This document shows, piece by piece, positions 43,376 to 54,973 of a stretch of 64,000 nt of DNA (position 1 is the first letter of the stretch; each line of letters opens with the position of its first letter). The notes under the pieces are model-generated. The model was not told the DNA's origin and did no database searches. It worked only from the letters and a program-made list of their open reading frames with translations. The stretch is from Novosphingobium sp. RL4 (lineage in GTDB: Bacteria > Pseudomonadota > Alphaproteobacteria > Sphingomonadales > Sphingomonadaceae): NCBI RefSeq assembly GCF_035658495.1, contig NZ_CP141944.1:3002001-3066000 (forward strand), given 5' to 3'. The position numbers and the translations under genes are program-made.

Positions 43376-44661
43376 TCCGCGAAAATCCCTGAAGCAGGAC
43401 CAGAAACGGGGCCAGAAACAGGGAAGGCCGACGCGGTAACGGAGGGGGTGGGGGAAGCACCACGCCGACCTTCACCCATCATAACATCGCACCCCGCATC
43501 GGGTTCCCGGCGCCGCTCAGGTTGACACGCTTTACACTGTCCCGAGCAAGAAAAGCCGCCCCCGACCGACTTGAACTCCATCGGCGGCGCCACCTCCCCG
43601 CCCAGCACCGCATCGACCGCACCTTCCGCGCGGCGACGCCAGCCATCCCACTCACCCGCCGCCGCCTCGCGCCAGAGCGCCACGCGCGGATCGGGCTCGT
43701 CCTCCGGCCCCGCCTCGCCCGCCGCCACAGCCTGCTCCCACGCCGCATCGGCCTCGTCCTGGAGCATGACGCCCGCCCGGTCGGCATAGACCTCCCGCGA
43801 CGGCGGCAGGACCGGCTCCGGCCGCCCGGCCCGCACCGGCGCCACCTCGAACAGCTCCGCCGGCGCCTCGCCCGCAACCACCGCCAGCACTTCGTCGAAC
43901 CGCTCCGCCAGATCGCCGCCCCGCTCTCCCGAGCGCGCCGCATCTGCCTCCACCAGCCGGTCGAGCCGCCCCAGATGCGCCAGCAGCAACCGCGCATCGT
44001 AACGCCGCCGCACCGCCACCTGCTCGCCATGATAGAACACCGGCTCCTCCACCCCATCGAGCGCCCGCGTCGCCAGCACGTCCTCGACATGCCGCCGCGC
44101 CAGCACCAGCGCCGCATCCCACCCCCGCGCGAACACCCGGTCCCGCCGCCGCAACAGATAGGCCGACTGCCGCGACATCCCCACCGCCGCAGCCGCCGCC
44201 CGCACATCCCCCTTGCCGGAGAGCCGGTCGAGAAAACGCACCTTCCGCGCAGGAGACCACCCCTGCTCCCCCTCCCGAGGGAGAGGAAGACCATCGCCGC
44301 TCACAGCGAGCCCCAAGCTTGTCGAAGCGCGGAAGGAAGGATCGTGACCGGCCACGGGCGAGACATCCGGAGCCAGGGAAGAAGAAAGCGAAGTGCGAGG
44401 GCCATCGCCCTCGCGCTCCCCGCCCCTTTCCGCCGCGCCCCGCCGCCCCGGAGCACCCTCCCCGAGAGCTTCGTCCGGCCAGGCGCCGCAAGCCGAAGCG
44501 CCATCTTCTTCGTCGTCCCGGCGAAAGCCGGGATCGCCCTCGGCCGAGCGCCCACCCCGCCCGCGCGGAAAGGACTCCCCCGGCAACCCGATATCCCGAG
44601 AGCCCGGAATCCACCCCCGCCCGGCAGCGGTGGGATACGAAGAGTTTGAATGGTCGGACAT
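43093..44661 (-). CDS. Helix-turn-helix protein, boundaries uncertain
   Basis: The core near codons 140-330 is convincing: [36 protein letters not shown] is a helix-turn-helix found in a widespread alphaproteobacterial family, followed by helical [23 protein letters not shown]. Both ends are doubtful. N-terminal codons before about 44304 read through two dispersed repeats (44301-44329, 44511-44537), although ATG 44661 has GGGGGTG upstream and GTG 44304 is an alternative. After codon about 370 the frame runs 283 bases antisense through rlpA. A +1 shift near 43540-43560 would instead end the protein at 43479 with a [13 protein letters not shown] tail. Confidence 0.55.
   Translation of the reverse strand: MSDHSNSSYPTAAGRGWIPGSRDIGLPGESFPRGRGGRSAEGDPGFRRDDEEDGASACGAWPDEALGEGAPGRRGAAERGGEREGDGPRTSLSSSLAPDVSPVAGHDPSFRASTSLGLAVSGDGLPLPREGEQGWSPARKVRFLDRLSGKGDVRAAAAAVGMSRQSAYLLRRRDRVFARGWDAALVLARRHVEDVLATRALDGVEEPVFYHGEQVAVRRRYDARLLLAHLGRLDRLVEADAARSGERGGDLAERFDEVLAVVAGEAPAELFEVAPVRAGRPEPVLPPSREVYADRAGVMLQDEADAAWEQAVAAGEAGPEDEPDPRVALWREAAAGEWDGWRRRAEGAVDAVLGGEVAPPMEFKSVGGGFSCSGQCKACQPERRREPDAGCDVMMGEGRRGASPTPSVTASAFPVSGPVSGPASGIFADYSSLASSERTASSTLPEPMRAMPISFAAASERSITRLEWNGPRSLMRTMTESPVSALVTRSFVPKGSEGWAAVRSSGLKRSPLAVRAPRSEWP
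43518..43540 (-). repeat. Copy B of a 23-base dispersed motif
   Basis: Twenty-two of 23 bases match 39252-39274 (opposite strand). Here it falls at the 3' part of the helix-turn-helix gene, reading GQCKACQ in one frame and SVKRVN in the next. Confidence 0.6.
44301..44329. repeat. Dispersed CTTCGACAAG-type repeat
   Basis: The sequence (plus strand) AGCCCCAAGCTTGTCGAAG is a variant of a repeat common in proteobacterial intergenic DNA that reads CTTCGACAAGCTCA on the other strand. It lies in the N-terminal frame of the helix-turn-helix ORF. Identification by pattern memory; not searched. Confidence 0.4.
44511..44537. repeat. REP-like palindromic element
   Basis: CCCGGC-GAAA-GCCGGG within CGTCGTCCCGGCGAAAGCC is the familiar REP-type element that translates as VPAKAGI or DPGFRRDD. 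It lies inside the 5' part of the helix-turn-helix ORF. Confidence 0.65.
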
Positions 44662-44996
44662 GGTTCACCCCCAAGACTGGAGCCAAAGCCCCGGCGCAGC
44701 CGCGCCGGGGTGAACCGGATCATTTATCGCATGTGGGGAGGTGTAGGAAAGTTGAGCATCAAAGACTACGAAGGGCCGACTCCTTCCCGACCGGTTACGG
44801 ATTGAAACGTCAGATAGCTGCCATTGCAAAGGTGGGGTAAGCGCATCGGTTTGAGCCGTTGCGCGAGCCAATTTGTCACTGCTGGTGCGCTGCCGCTCTC
44901 AGGTCTTTCAGCTCGCGCCGCTGGGGACAACCCCGATACCAGCAAGGGTCAATCACGTCATAATGCGGCTTCCTTCGCAAGGATTGGAGCAGCCCC
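44662..44996. other. Intergenic region between HTH ORF and sulfatase
   Basis: 335 bases, less GC-rich than the surroundings, between divergent genes. No clear -35/-10 pair, terminator or RNA motif was recognised. It marks the left edge of the compositionally different sulfatase segment. Confidence 0.5.
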
Positions 44997-47348
44997 ATGC
45001 CCGAGATCGATCGCAGCCGCCTTCCGCTTCCCCGGCCGCCGTTCACCGGCAGAGTCGGCAAAACCTACCAGGATTCGGAAAGCCAATGGCCGGAATTGCC
45101 CCAGCCGCCCAAGGGTGCGCCCAATGTGGTTCTCATATTGCTGGACGACGTCGGCTTCGGCCAGGCGAGCACGTTCGGCGGGCCGGTGCCGACGCCGGTT
45201 CTGGACAAGTTGGCGGGGAGCGGGCTGCGCTACACGCGGTTTCACACTACGGCGATCTGCGGTCCATCGCGCGCGGCGCTGATTACCGGGCGCAATCACC
45301 ACAATTGCGGCACCGGGTTCCTGTCGGAATGGGCGACCGGCTTCCCCAGCTACAATAATATGATCCCGCAATCGACCTCTACGGTGGGGCGCATTCTGAA
45401 AGAAAACGGCTACGCGACCAGCTGGTTCGGCAAGAATCACAATACGCCTGACTGGGAGAGCAGTGTCGCCGGTCCGTTCGACCGCTGGCCCACCGGCATG
45501 GGTTTCGACTATTTCTATGGCTTCATTGCCGGGGAAACCCACCAGTACTACCCGGTCCTCTTCGAGAACACCGTCGCCGTGGAGCCCGACAAGTCGCCGG
45601 AGGAAGGCTACCATTTTCAGACCGACATGACCGACCGCGCGATCAACTGGATCCGCTATTCGAAGTCGGTCGCGCCCGATAAGCCCTATTTCTGCTACTT
45701 CGCGCCGGGCGCGGCCCATGCGCCGCATCATGCTCCGGCCGAGTGGCGAGACAAGTTCAAGGGCCAGTTCGACAAAGGCTGGGAAAAGGTCCGTGAAGAA
45801 ACCTATCAGCGGCAACTCGCTGCCGGCATCATCCCACAGGACACCGAACTCACGGCGAAGCCGGACTGGGTGCAAAACTGGGACAGCCTGTCGGGCGATG
45901 AGAAGAAGCTGTTCGCGCGGTTCATGGAGAACTTTGCTGGCTATCTCTCTTTCGCCGACCACGAGTGTGGCCGCCTGATCGACGCCGTGCACGGACTGCC
46001 GGACGCGGACAATACGATCATCATCTATATCGTCGGCGATAACGGCGCGAGTTCCGAAGGCGGCATGACCGGGACCGTCAACGAGGTGATGAACCTCAAC
46101 GGCATCCCCTCGTCGATCGAGGACAATCTGGCCGCTTATGACGAGATCGGTGGCCCGAATACCGAGCCGCACTATCCGCTGGGCTGGGCCTGGAGCGGCA
46201 ACGCTCCGTTCCAATGGGTGAAGCAGGTCGCCTCCCACTTCGGCGGATCGCGCAATCCGATGGTGATTTCATGGCCGGACAAGATCAAGGACAAGGGCGG
46301 GCTGCGGCCGCAGTTCTGCCATCTGATCGATATCGTGCCGACCCTGCTGGACGCCGCAGGCATTCCCGCGCCGGATTACGTCAACGGCGTCGAACAGAAG
46401 CCGATGGACGGCGTTTCCATCCAGTCGACATTCGCAGGCGCCGATGCCCATGCCGTTCGCGAACGCCAGTACTTCGAGGTTTTCTCCAACCGGGCGATCT
46501 ACGACAAGGGCTGGATCGCCTGCGCGCAGCACACATTCCCGTGGCGGCAGGACTTCGCGCCGGGCCACTGGGAAAACGATGTCTGGGAACTCTACAACAT
46601 CGACGAGGACTTCAGCGAGGCCAAGAACTTGGCCGCCACGCACCCGGAGAAGGTGGAGGAACTGAAGCGGATCTTCGATGAGGAAGCAGAGAAATACAAC
46701 GTCTACCCGCTCGACGACCGCGGGTCCGGCCGCCTCGCAGAGCCGAAGCCATCACCGGGCGGCGCGGATCCAAACCGCACCGACTTCACCTATTACGAGG
46801 GCGCCGCGCGCCTGCCGGAAACGGCTGCGCCCAATACCAAGAACCGGTCGCACTCGATCAAGGTGGTGGTCGACAACGATTCGGGCAAAGCCGAGGGCGT
46901 CCTGCTTGCGGCAGGCGGCGGGTCGGCTGGCTATGCCATCTACATTCTCGATGGCAAGCCGGTGTACCACTACAACTTCTTCGAGAAGGACCGGCTGAAC
47001 GTCGTGTCGAGCAAGCCGCTTCCCAAGGGCACGTCGACCATCGAAGTCGCCTTCGCTTATGACGGCGGCGGGCTGGGCAAGGGCGGCGAGGCGGTTCTGC
47101 TGCTGGATGGTGAGGAAGTAGCCCGGGGCCGCATCGAACAGACGGTCGCGGGCCGGTTCGGGATCGACACCTTCGGAGTTGGGGCGGATAGCGGATCGCC
47201 GGTATCGGACGCCTACAAGCCGCCCTTCGCTTTCAAGGGCGGCAAGATCGAGCGGGTGGACATCAAGCTGGCCGCCCGCAATCTCAGCCAGAGCGAGGAA
47301 GACGAATTGCACGAACGCTATCTGGCGTTCGCCCAGCATATTGAGTGA
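44997..47348 (+). CDS. Arylsulfatase-type sulfatase
   Basis: A 783-residue type I sulfatase of the large arylsulfatase subfamily. Metal-binding [11 protein letters not shown] near 46-56; the formylglycine motif [12 protein letters not shown] starts at Cys88, which must be converted by a formylglycine-generating enzyme (not in the window); [10 protein letters not shown] and [24 protein letters not shown] follow. No signal peptide, so it is probably cytoplasmic. A C-terminal beta-sandwich-like extension runs from about 610. It hydrolyses a sulfate ester of unknown nature. Codon use and GC seem lower than neighbours, hinting at transfer. Confidence 0.93.
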   Translation: MPEIDRSRLPLPRPPFTGRVGKTYQDSESQWPELPQPPKGAPNVVLILLDDVGFGQASTFGGPVPTPVLDKLAGSGLRYTRFHTTAICGPSRAALITGRNHHNCGTGFLSEWATGFPSYNNMIPQSTSTVGRILKENGYATSWFGKNHNTPDWESSVAGPFDRWPTGMGFDYFYGFIAGETHQYYPVLFENTVAVEPDKSPEEGYHFQTDMTDRAINWIRYSKSVAPDKPYFCYFAPGAAHAPHHAPAEWRDKFKGQFDKGWEKVREETYQRQLAAGIIPQDTELTAKPDWVQNWDSLSGDEKKLFARFMENFAGYLSFADHECGRLIDAVHGLPDADNTIIIYIVGDNGASSEGGMTGTVNEVMNLNGIPSSIEDNLAAYDEIGGPNTEPHYPLGWAWSGNAPFQWVKQVASHFGGSRNPMVISWPDKIKDKGGLRPQFCHLIDIVPTLLDAAGIPAPDYVNGVEQKPMDGVSIQSTFAGADAHAVRERQYFEVFSNRAIYDKGWIACAQHTFPWRQDFAPGHWENDVWELYNIDEDFSEAKNLAATHPEKVEELKRIFDEEAEKYNVYPLDDRGSGRLAEPKPSPGGADPNRTDFTYYEGAARLPETAAPNTKNRSHSIKVVVDNDSGKAEGVLLAAGGGSAGYAIYILDGKPVYHYNFFEKDRLNVVSSKPLPKGTSTIEVAFAYDGGGLGKGGEAVLLLDGEEVARGRIEQTVAGRFGIDTFGVGADSGSPVSDAYKPPFAFKGGKIERVDIKLAARNLSQSEEDELHERYLAFAQHIE

Positions 47349-47381
47349 GCTTTCCGGGGACGCGCAAAGACACCCATTCCG

Positions 47382-47413
47382 GCACCGGGCGAACCATGCC
47401 GATCGCCCGGTGC
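47382..47413 (+). terminator. Hairpin after sulfatase
   Basis: GCACCGGGCG pairs perfectly with CGCCCGGTGC over a 12-base loop, 34 bases past the stop. No U-run follows. The remaining bases to 47583 show no gene or signal. Confidence 0.45.
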
Positions 47414-47583
47414 ACCCGGCCACGGACCGGATCGTCGGCAACATCTGGCGTCCGAGAACGGCAGCTATTAGGGAAATCGACTGGACGGCCCGAGGCGGTA
47501 ATGGGCGCAAAGCCACCGCCAAACTTGCTGAACTTGATCGGCAAGTCGACTTTCGAACAACTCAAGATGATCTGGAACGACAG

Positions 47584-47612
47584 CGCCGCGCCAAGCAATC
47601 CCCGGCGCGGCG
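47584..47612 (-). terminator. Hairpin after uvrA
   Basis: CGCCGCGCC pairs perfectly with GGCGCGGCG across an 11-base loop, seven bases beyond the uvrA stop on the minus strand. No U-run. Confidence 0.45.
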
Positions 47613-47618
47613 GATCGA

Positions 47619-50519
<2,901 letters not shown>

Positions 50520-50530
50520 GGAGGTGACGT

Positions 50531-50545
50531 GTTCCAGATTTGTTC
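50531..50545 (-). promoter_or_regulatory. SOS (LexA) box of uvrA
   Basis: On the minus strand GAAC-AAATCTG-GAAC matches the alphaproteobacterial LexA consensus GAAC-N7-GAAC exactly, 12 bases before the uvrA ATG. The transcription start would lie very close to the start codon. Confidence 0.85.
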
Positions 50546-51008
50546 GCAAAGCGCAAGCAGCCGCGCCGCTCTCCGATCGCCTCGCCGAAATGCCAGGCCG
50601 CGATGTGGGGACGCCCTGCGCGATTGCAACGCCGGGCGCGGCAGGGCCTGTCATGTCGCCCGTCGATCCGCAAATGCCGTTCGACGACAGAGACCGCGTT
50701 ATGACTTGAAAGCGACATGGTTCTGCGCAATAGCAGGATCGCCCGATAAAAGTACCGACTCACCTTTTGCGATATGGCAATTTACTCATACAAGTAAATT
50801 TACGCGCATACCTTGAACGCCGGGGTGATAATCGCGGGGCCTTTTAAAGTATAGACATATTTATACTTAGGTCGACACCCTCCCCACAGCCTGTGGCTGT
50901 TTGGGAACGACTTTCCACATCCATTGAGGTCGCCAGCAGTTCGCTGCCCCGTAGATCCGCGAAGGTCTGCGTGCGGGGGCTGCACTCTCGAGCAACAGGA
51001 GAATGCAG
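50546..51008. other. AT-richer divergent region between uvrA and the UrcA gene
   Basis: About 460 bases. The AT-rich middle holds two dyads: AATTTACT/AGTAAATT (50779-50800, six-base spacer) and AAGTATA/TATACTT (50847-50868, eight-base spacer). No gene is supported. The dyads may be binding sites for regulators of the UrcA-family gene; no known consensus was recognised. Confidence 0.5.
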
Positions 51009-51410
51009 ATGACCAGGATTCACACGAAAATCGTCACCACCGCCATGTTCGCCATGGCCTCGTTCGCGCTTGTCACCCCCGTCCTTGCGGACGTGGTGGT
51101 CAAGGAAGTCCGCAACTCGAACCTGCCAACCCGCGAGGTCCGCTACGGGGACCTCGATCTCACCACCGCCAGCGGTCAGGATTCGCTGACGCGGCGCCTC
51201 ACCGTCGCGGTACGCCAGGTGTGCGGCGGCGCGGACATGCGCGACCTGCCGGCATATTCCGACATGATGCGGTGCCGCGACGATTCCTCGGAAAGGGCCT
51301 TCACACAGCGTGATGCCCTGTTCGCCGAACGGATCGCCGCGCGCGGCCAGCCCGACCGGATCGCGACCAATACCCGCGCGATTTCGATCGTTGCCGTAAG
51401 GAGCCATTGA
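51009..51410 (+). CDS. UrcA-family exported protein
   Basis: A 133-residue protein: signal peptide (cleavage at VLA-D, about residue 27), then the UrcA pattern REVRYGDLDLTTASGQDSLTRRLTVAVRQVCGG with a second Cys near MRCRDD forming a likely disulfide. UrcA proteins are abundant in sphingomonads and caulobacters and are of unknown function. ATG 51009 is preferred over ATG 51003, which lies only one base after the AGGAGA ribosome site. Confidence 0.86.
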   Translation: MTRIHTKIVTTAMFAMASFALVTPVLADVVVKEVRNSNLPTREVRYGDLDLTTASGQDSLTRRLTVAVRQVCGGADMRDLPAYSDMMRCRDDSSERAFTQRDALFAERIAARGQPDRIATNTRAISIVAVRSH

Positions 51411-51611
51411 GCCGTCCAGGGATCGGGATTCCGCCGGCCGGAGAAATCCGGCCGGCGGCTTCTTGCCCGCAAATTCGCCCACGCCGCCTAACGGCGCGGC
51501 TCACGCCTGAACCGCTCCGTCGCGCCGGGCAACGGCTCGTCGCATAGCCGTTTGCATCCGCCCCATCGCCCCGCCAGAGCGCGGGAAAGCCAGCGAGGGA
51601 TGGAGATTACG

Positions 51612-52007
51612 ATGAGGGGAGCGCGCGCTCTGATTGCGTTCGGCACACTCGTGCTGGCGGCGGGACCGGCTCTGGCCGACGACCCTCACGACCGGATGAG
51701 CGCTGAGGATATCGCCCGCGATCGCGCGATCATTCGCAAGCTCAACAATGACCAGTTGCAGTACGTCCGCAAGCGCGACGCGCAATATGCTGCCGGATGG
51801 AAGGATTACGACCGCGCCCGGGGCGGCAACGACTATGCCGACGAGGACGCGAACGGGGACGCGGAGGACGCGCCGCGCGGCAGCAGCTATTCGCGCCAAT
51901 CCCGCGAATACGACAGGGCCCGCCGCGATTACGAGGCTGACCTTGCCCGCTGGCGCCGCGATGTCGCCGCCTGCCGCGCGGGCGACTATTCCCGCTGCGA
52001 GCGCTGA
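51612..52007 (+). CDS. Hypothetical exported protein, charged
   Basis: A 131-residue protein starting at ATG 51612 (GGAG ten bases upstream) with a signal peptide (cleavage after ALA, near residue 22). The mature part is rich in Asp/Arg/Tyr, with repeated RDA/YDRAR-type stretches and a C-terminal helix YEADLARWRRDVAACRAGDYSRCER that has two Cys. No assigned family; similar small DUF-type proteins occur in sphingomonads. Confidence 0.75.
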   Translation: MRGARALIAFGTLVLAAGPALADDPHDRMSAEDIARDRAIIRKLNNDQLQYVRKRDAQYAAGWKDYDRARGGNDYADEDANGDAEDAPRGSSYSRQSREYDRARRDYEADLARWRRDVAACRAGDYSRCER

Positions 52008-52056
52008 GACAGATCTTTCCTCCAGGCGGCACGGCAAGCTCCCGGACAATGGCCGT

Positions 52057-53082
52057 TCACGGCAGCAGCGCCGCCCATGTGGCGGCGCCGACGACGCCGT
52101 CCGCCTTGAGTGCTTTCGACTTCTGGAAATCCATCACCGCCTGCGCCGTCATCGAGCCGAAAGCGCCATCGGCGGGGAGCTTCAGCAGCTTCTGCAGGAA
52201 GGCGACATCCTCGCCCTTGTCGCCGAAGCGCAGCGGCTGGCGTGAAAGCGCGGCATCGACGGAGGGGCTGGCAGCGGCTGACGGCGCAGAGGAAGGCGCC
52301 TGAAGCGCAAGCCAGGTCTGCGCACCGACGATCCCGTCCGCATAGAGACCCTTGCCCTTCTGGAACGCAATCACCTTCGTCTTGGTGGCCGGGCCGAAAT
52401 CGCCGTCCATCGGCAATCCCAGCAATTGCTGGAGATGCAGCACGGGCTGGCCCTTGTCTCCCAGCTTCAGCACCGGCGTGGGATTGGCGGTGCGCGCGCC
52501 GCCCGCCATGAAGCTCTCGTAAGCCCGGCGCATCTTGTTGTGATAGTCGTTCGCCGCGTAGTCCGGCCCGTTGTAGCCGCGTGCGAAGCCTGCCCAGTCC
52601 AGCCGGATCAGTTCGTCGTCCAGCCGGTTCTTGCGGATGAACCCGACGAAGGCATCAAGCTGCCCCGCTTCTCCATCGACCATCGCCTTCACGAACGCCT
52701 CGACGTCGGCATAGCCGGATGAAGCGTAATTGAAGCCCATGATCTGGAACCGGCCCCAGCTTGCCGACTGGAGCGCGGCCTTGCGGTCCAGCGCGATGGC
52801 CTGCCTGAGGCGTGGATACTCCCCTGCCCCGCCGACATAGCCGCCGCGCTTGGGCCAGGAGATATCGGAGTGGGCCGCGGTGTAATTGCCCTTCGTCAGT
52901 TTGTGGAAGATGTGCCGTTCGAACAGTATCTTGGGCCGTCCATCCGCAAGGAAACCGCCGCCTGCGCTTTCCACTTGCGATACAGCCCGGATGGCGGCAA
53001 CCGAACAACCGATCTTCTTGGCGGCCGCTTCGTAATCCGCCGCAGACAAGGGCGCGGAATTCCCTTTTAATTCATCAGCCAT
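52057..53082 (-). CDS. N-acetylmuramidase with two peptidoglycan-binding domains (endolysin-like)
   Basis: A 341-residue protein. Residues 10-190 match the N-acetylmuramidase (DUF3380) family, with the catalytic-type Glu38 in SQVESAGGGF, the family's LFERHIFHKLT and ASWGRFQIMGFNYA. Two PG_binding_1 domains follow at about 202-255 and 285-340, each with LxxGDKG...LQ...DGxFGxxTxxAVxxFQ. No signal peptide or membrane segment is visible. This is phage lysin architecture, but no holin, tail or integrase genes adjoin, so it is a domesticated or stray lysin. Confidence 0.88.
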   Translation of the reverse strand: MADELKGNSAPLSAADYEAAAKKIGCSVAAIRAVSQVESAGGGFLADGRPKILFERHIFHKLTKGNYTAAHSDISWPKRGGYVGGAGEYPRLRQAIALDRKAALQSASWGRFQIMGFNYASSGYADVEAFVKAMVDGEAGQLDAFVGFIRKNRLDDELIRLDWAGFARGYNGPDYAANDYHNKMRRAYESFMAGGARTANPTPVLKLGDKGQPVLHLQQLLGLPMDGDFGPATKTKVIAFQKGKGLYADGIVGAQTWLALQAPSSAPSAAASPSVDAALSRQPLRFGDKGEDVAFLQKLLKLPADGAFGSMTAQAVMDFQKSKALKADGVVGAATWAALLP

Positions 53083-53281
53083 GACCGTTTCCCCTCAAGT
53101 CATCATGAAATAGACTCGCGGCCCTGACATTTTTATTTGACGTATAATTACGCCGCCCCCGGTAGACCCACAATAACCATCAAGACGTAAGTATAACTAC
53201 GATGATGGAGAATGGCGGCCCGCGCGCGCCGCCGGGCGCCGGGGCTTGCCTCCCCGGCCCCGCCTCCTAAAAGCGCTGGGC

Positions 53282-54970
53282 ATGAACACCACCGTCACGC
53301 CCCGCTCCGCCCGCCGCCTCGCCCTCCCGCTGGTCGCGGCCCTCCTTGCCGCCACGGCCCACCCCGCTCTCGCCAGGGACGCGATCGATCCCGAGCGGAT
53401 GGTGGCCGATGTGAAGACGCTGGCCTCGGACACGTTCGAAGGCCGCGCGCCCGGCACCGTGGGAGAGGAACGGACCATCGGCTACCTCATCGCCCGCTTC
53501 CAGGATATCGGCCTCCAGCCCGCCGGTCCGGACGGCCAGTGGGTGCAGAAGGTGCCGCTACTGCACACCCGGCTCGAAACGCCGGCGACACTGGCCTTCT
53601 CCAGCCCCAGGGGCGCCATGCCGGTGACCGTGGCCAAGGACATCTACATCTCGACCGTGCGCCCCGATGACACCGCCCGCATCGCCGGCGCCCCCGTGGT
53701 CTTCGTCGGCTACGGCGTGAACGCGCCGGAACGCGGCTGGGACGATTTCAAGGGCATGGACCTCAAGGGCAAGGTCGTGGTCTTCCTCATCAACGACCCC
53801 GACTTCCACGCCGGAAAGGGTGAGCCTGCCGCCGGAAAGTTCGGCGACCGGACGATGACCTACTATGGCCGCTGGACCTACAAGTTCGAGGAAGCCGCGC
53901 GGCAGGGCGCGGTAGCGGCGCTGATCGTCCACGAGACGGAAGGCGCGGGCTATGGCTGGAACGTCGTCACCAGTCCGGGCGGCGAAAACTACGACATCGT
54001 GCGCTCGCCCGACAAGCTGACCAGCCTCGCCTTGCAGGGCTGGCTCTCGGCCGATGCGGCAACGCGGCTGTTCTCCTCTGCCGGGCTGGACCTGACAAAG
54101 CTCTCCGCCGCCGCGCGCCGTCCGGATTTCCGGCCGGTGACGCTCAAGGGCGTCAGCTTCGACGCCGAAGTGCCGGTGAAGCACGAGGAAGTCATGAGCC
54201 ACAACGTGCTGGCGCAGATCCCCGGCACCGCGCGCAAGGACGAAGTGGTGATGTTCGGCGCCCACTGGGACGCCTACGGCAAGGGCGCGCCCGATGCGCA
54301 GGGCCGCATCTACCGCGCCGGCGCCAATGACGACGGCATCGGCATTGCCGGCATCCTCGACATCGCCCGCGTCATGAAGAGCGAACCGGCGCCGCAGCGC
54401 ACGGTGGTCTTCGCGGCGTGGACCGCGGAGGAGCGCGGGCTGCTCGGTTCGGAATTCTATGCCGCCAACCCGGTGTTCCCGATGGAGAAGACCGTCGCCA
54501 ACCTCACCATCGACGTGCTCCAGACCGCGGGCGCCGCTAACGACGTGACGGTGATCGGCAAGGGCCAGGACACGCTGGAGGACGACATGGCGCGCGTCGC
54601 CGCCACCCAGGGCCGCCGCGTGACGGTAGAGAGCCTGCCCGAGCGCGGGCTGTTCTACCGCGCGGACCACTTCTCCTTCGCCAAGCGCGGCGTGCCGGTC
54701 ATGCTGATGATGGGCCTTGCCGGAGCGGCCGACCTGAAGGACGGCGGCGTCAAGGCCGGGCAGGCCTGGATCGATGCCTATACCGGCCAGTGCTACCACC
54801 AGGCCTGCGACGCCTGGTCGCCCGACTGGAAGATGGAAGGCGCGGTGCAGGACGTGGAACTGGTCCGCGAGATCGGCCGCGACCTCGCCAATTCGGCGAA
54901 GTGGCCGCAGTGGAAACCCGGCTCCGAGTTCAAGGGCCTGCGCGACAAGTCGGACGCGGTGCGCAAGTAA
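53282..54970 (+). CDS. M28-family zinc aminopeptidase, exported
   Basis: A 562-residue protein with a signal peptide (cleavage after ALA near 29), a PA-like insertion (about 130-260) and an M28 domain. Zinc ligands and catalytic residues appear as His and Asp in GAHWDAYGKG, Asp in AGANDDGIG, Glu-Glu in TAEERGLLGSE, Asp in FYRADHFSF and His in QCYHQACD. It removes N-terminal residues from peptides in the periplasm or outside. ATG 53282 begins the signal sequence. No SD stronger than a GC-rich stretch is visible. Confidence 0.92.
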   Translation: MNTTVTPRSARRLALPLVAALLAATAHPALARDAIDPERMVADVKTLASDTFEGRAPGTVGEERTIGYLIARFQDIGLQPAGPDGQWVQKVPLLHTRLETPATLAFSSPRGAMPVTVAKDIYISTVRPDDTARIAGAPVVFVGYGVNAPERGWDDFKGMDLKGKVVVFLINDPDFHAGKGEPAAGKFGDRTMTYYGRWTYKFEEAARQGAVAALIVHETEGAGYGWNVVTSPGGENYDIVRSPDKLTSLALQGWLSADAATRLFSSAGLDLTKLSAAARRPDFRPVTLKGVSFDAEVPVKHEEVMSHNVLAQIPGTARKDEVVMFGAHWDAYGKGAPDAQGRIYRAGANDDGIGIAGILDIARVMKSEPAPQRTVVFAAWTAEERGLLGSEFYAANPVFPMEKTVANLTIDVLQTAGAANDVTVIGKGQDTLEDDMARVAATQGRRVTVESLPERGLFYRADHFSFAKRGVPVMLMMGLAGAADLKDGGVKAGQAWIDAYTGQCYHQACDAWSPDWKMEGAVQDVELVREIGRDLANSAKWPQWKPGSEFKGLRDKSDAVRK

Positions 54971-54973
54971 CCG

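Noticed and set aside
52057..53082. A prophage around the muramidase
   Set aside because: No integrase, capsid, tail, holin or attachment repeats are present nearby.
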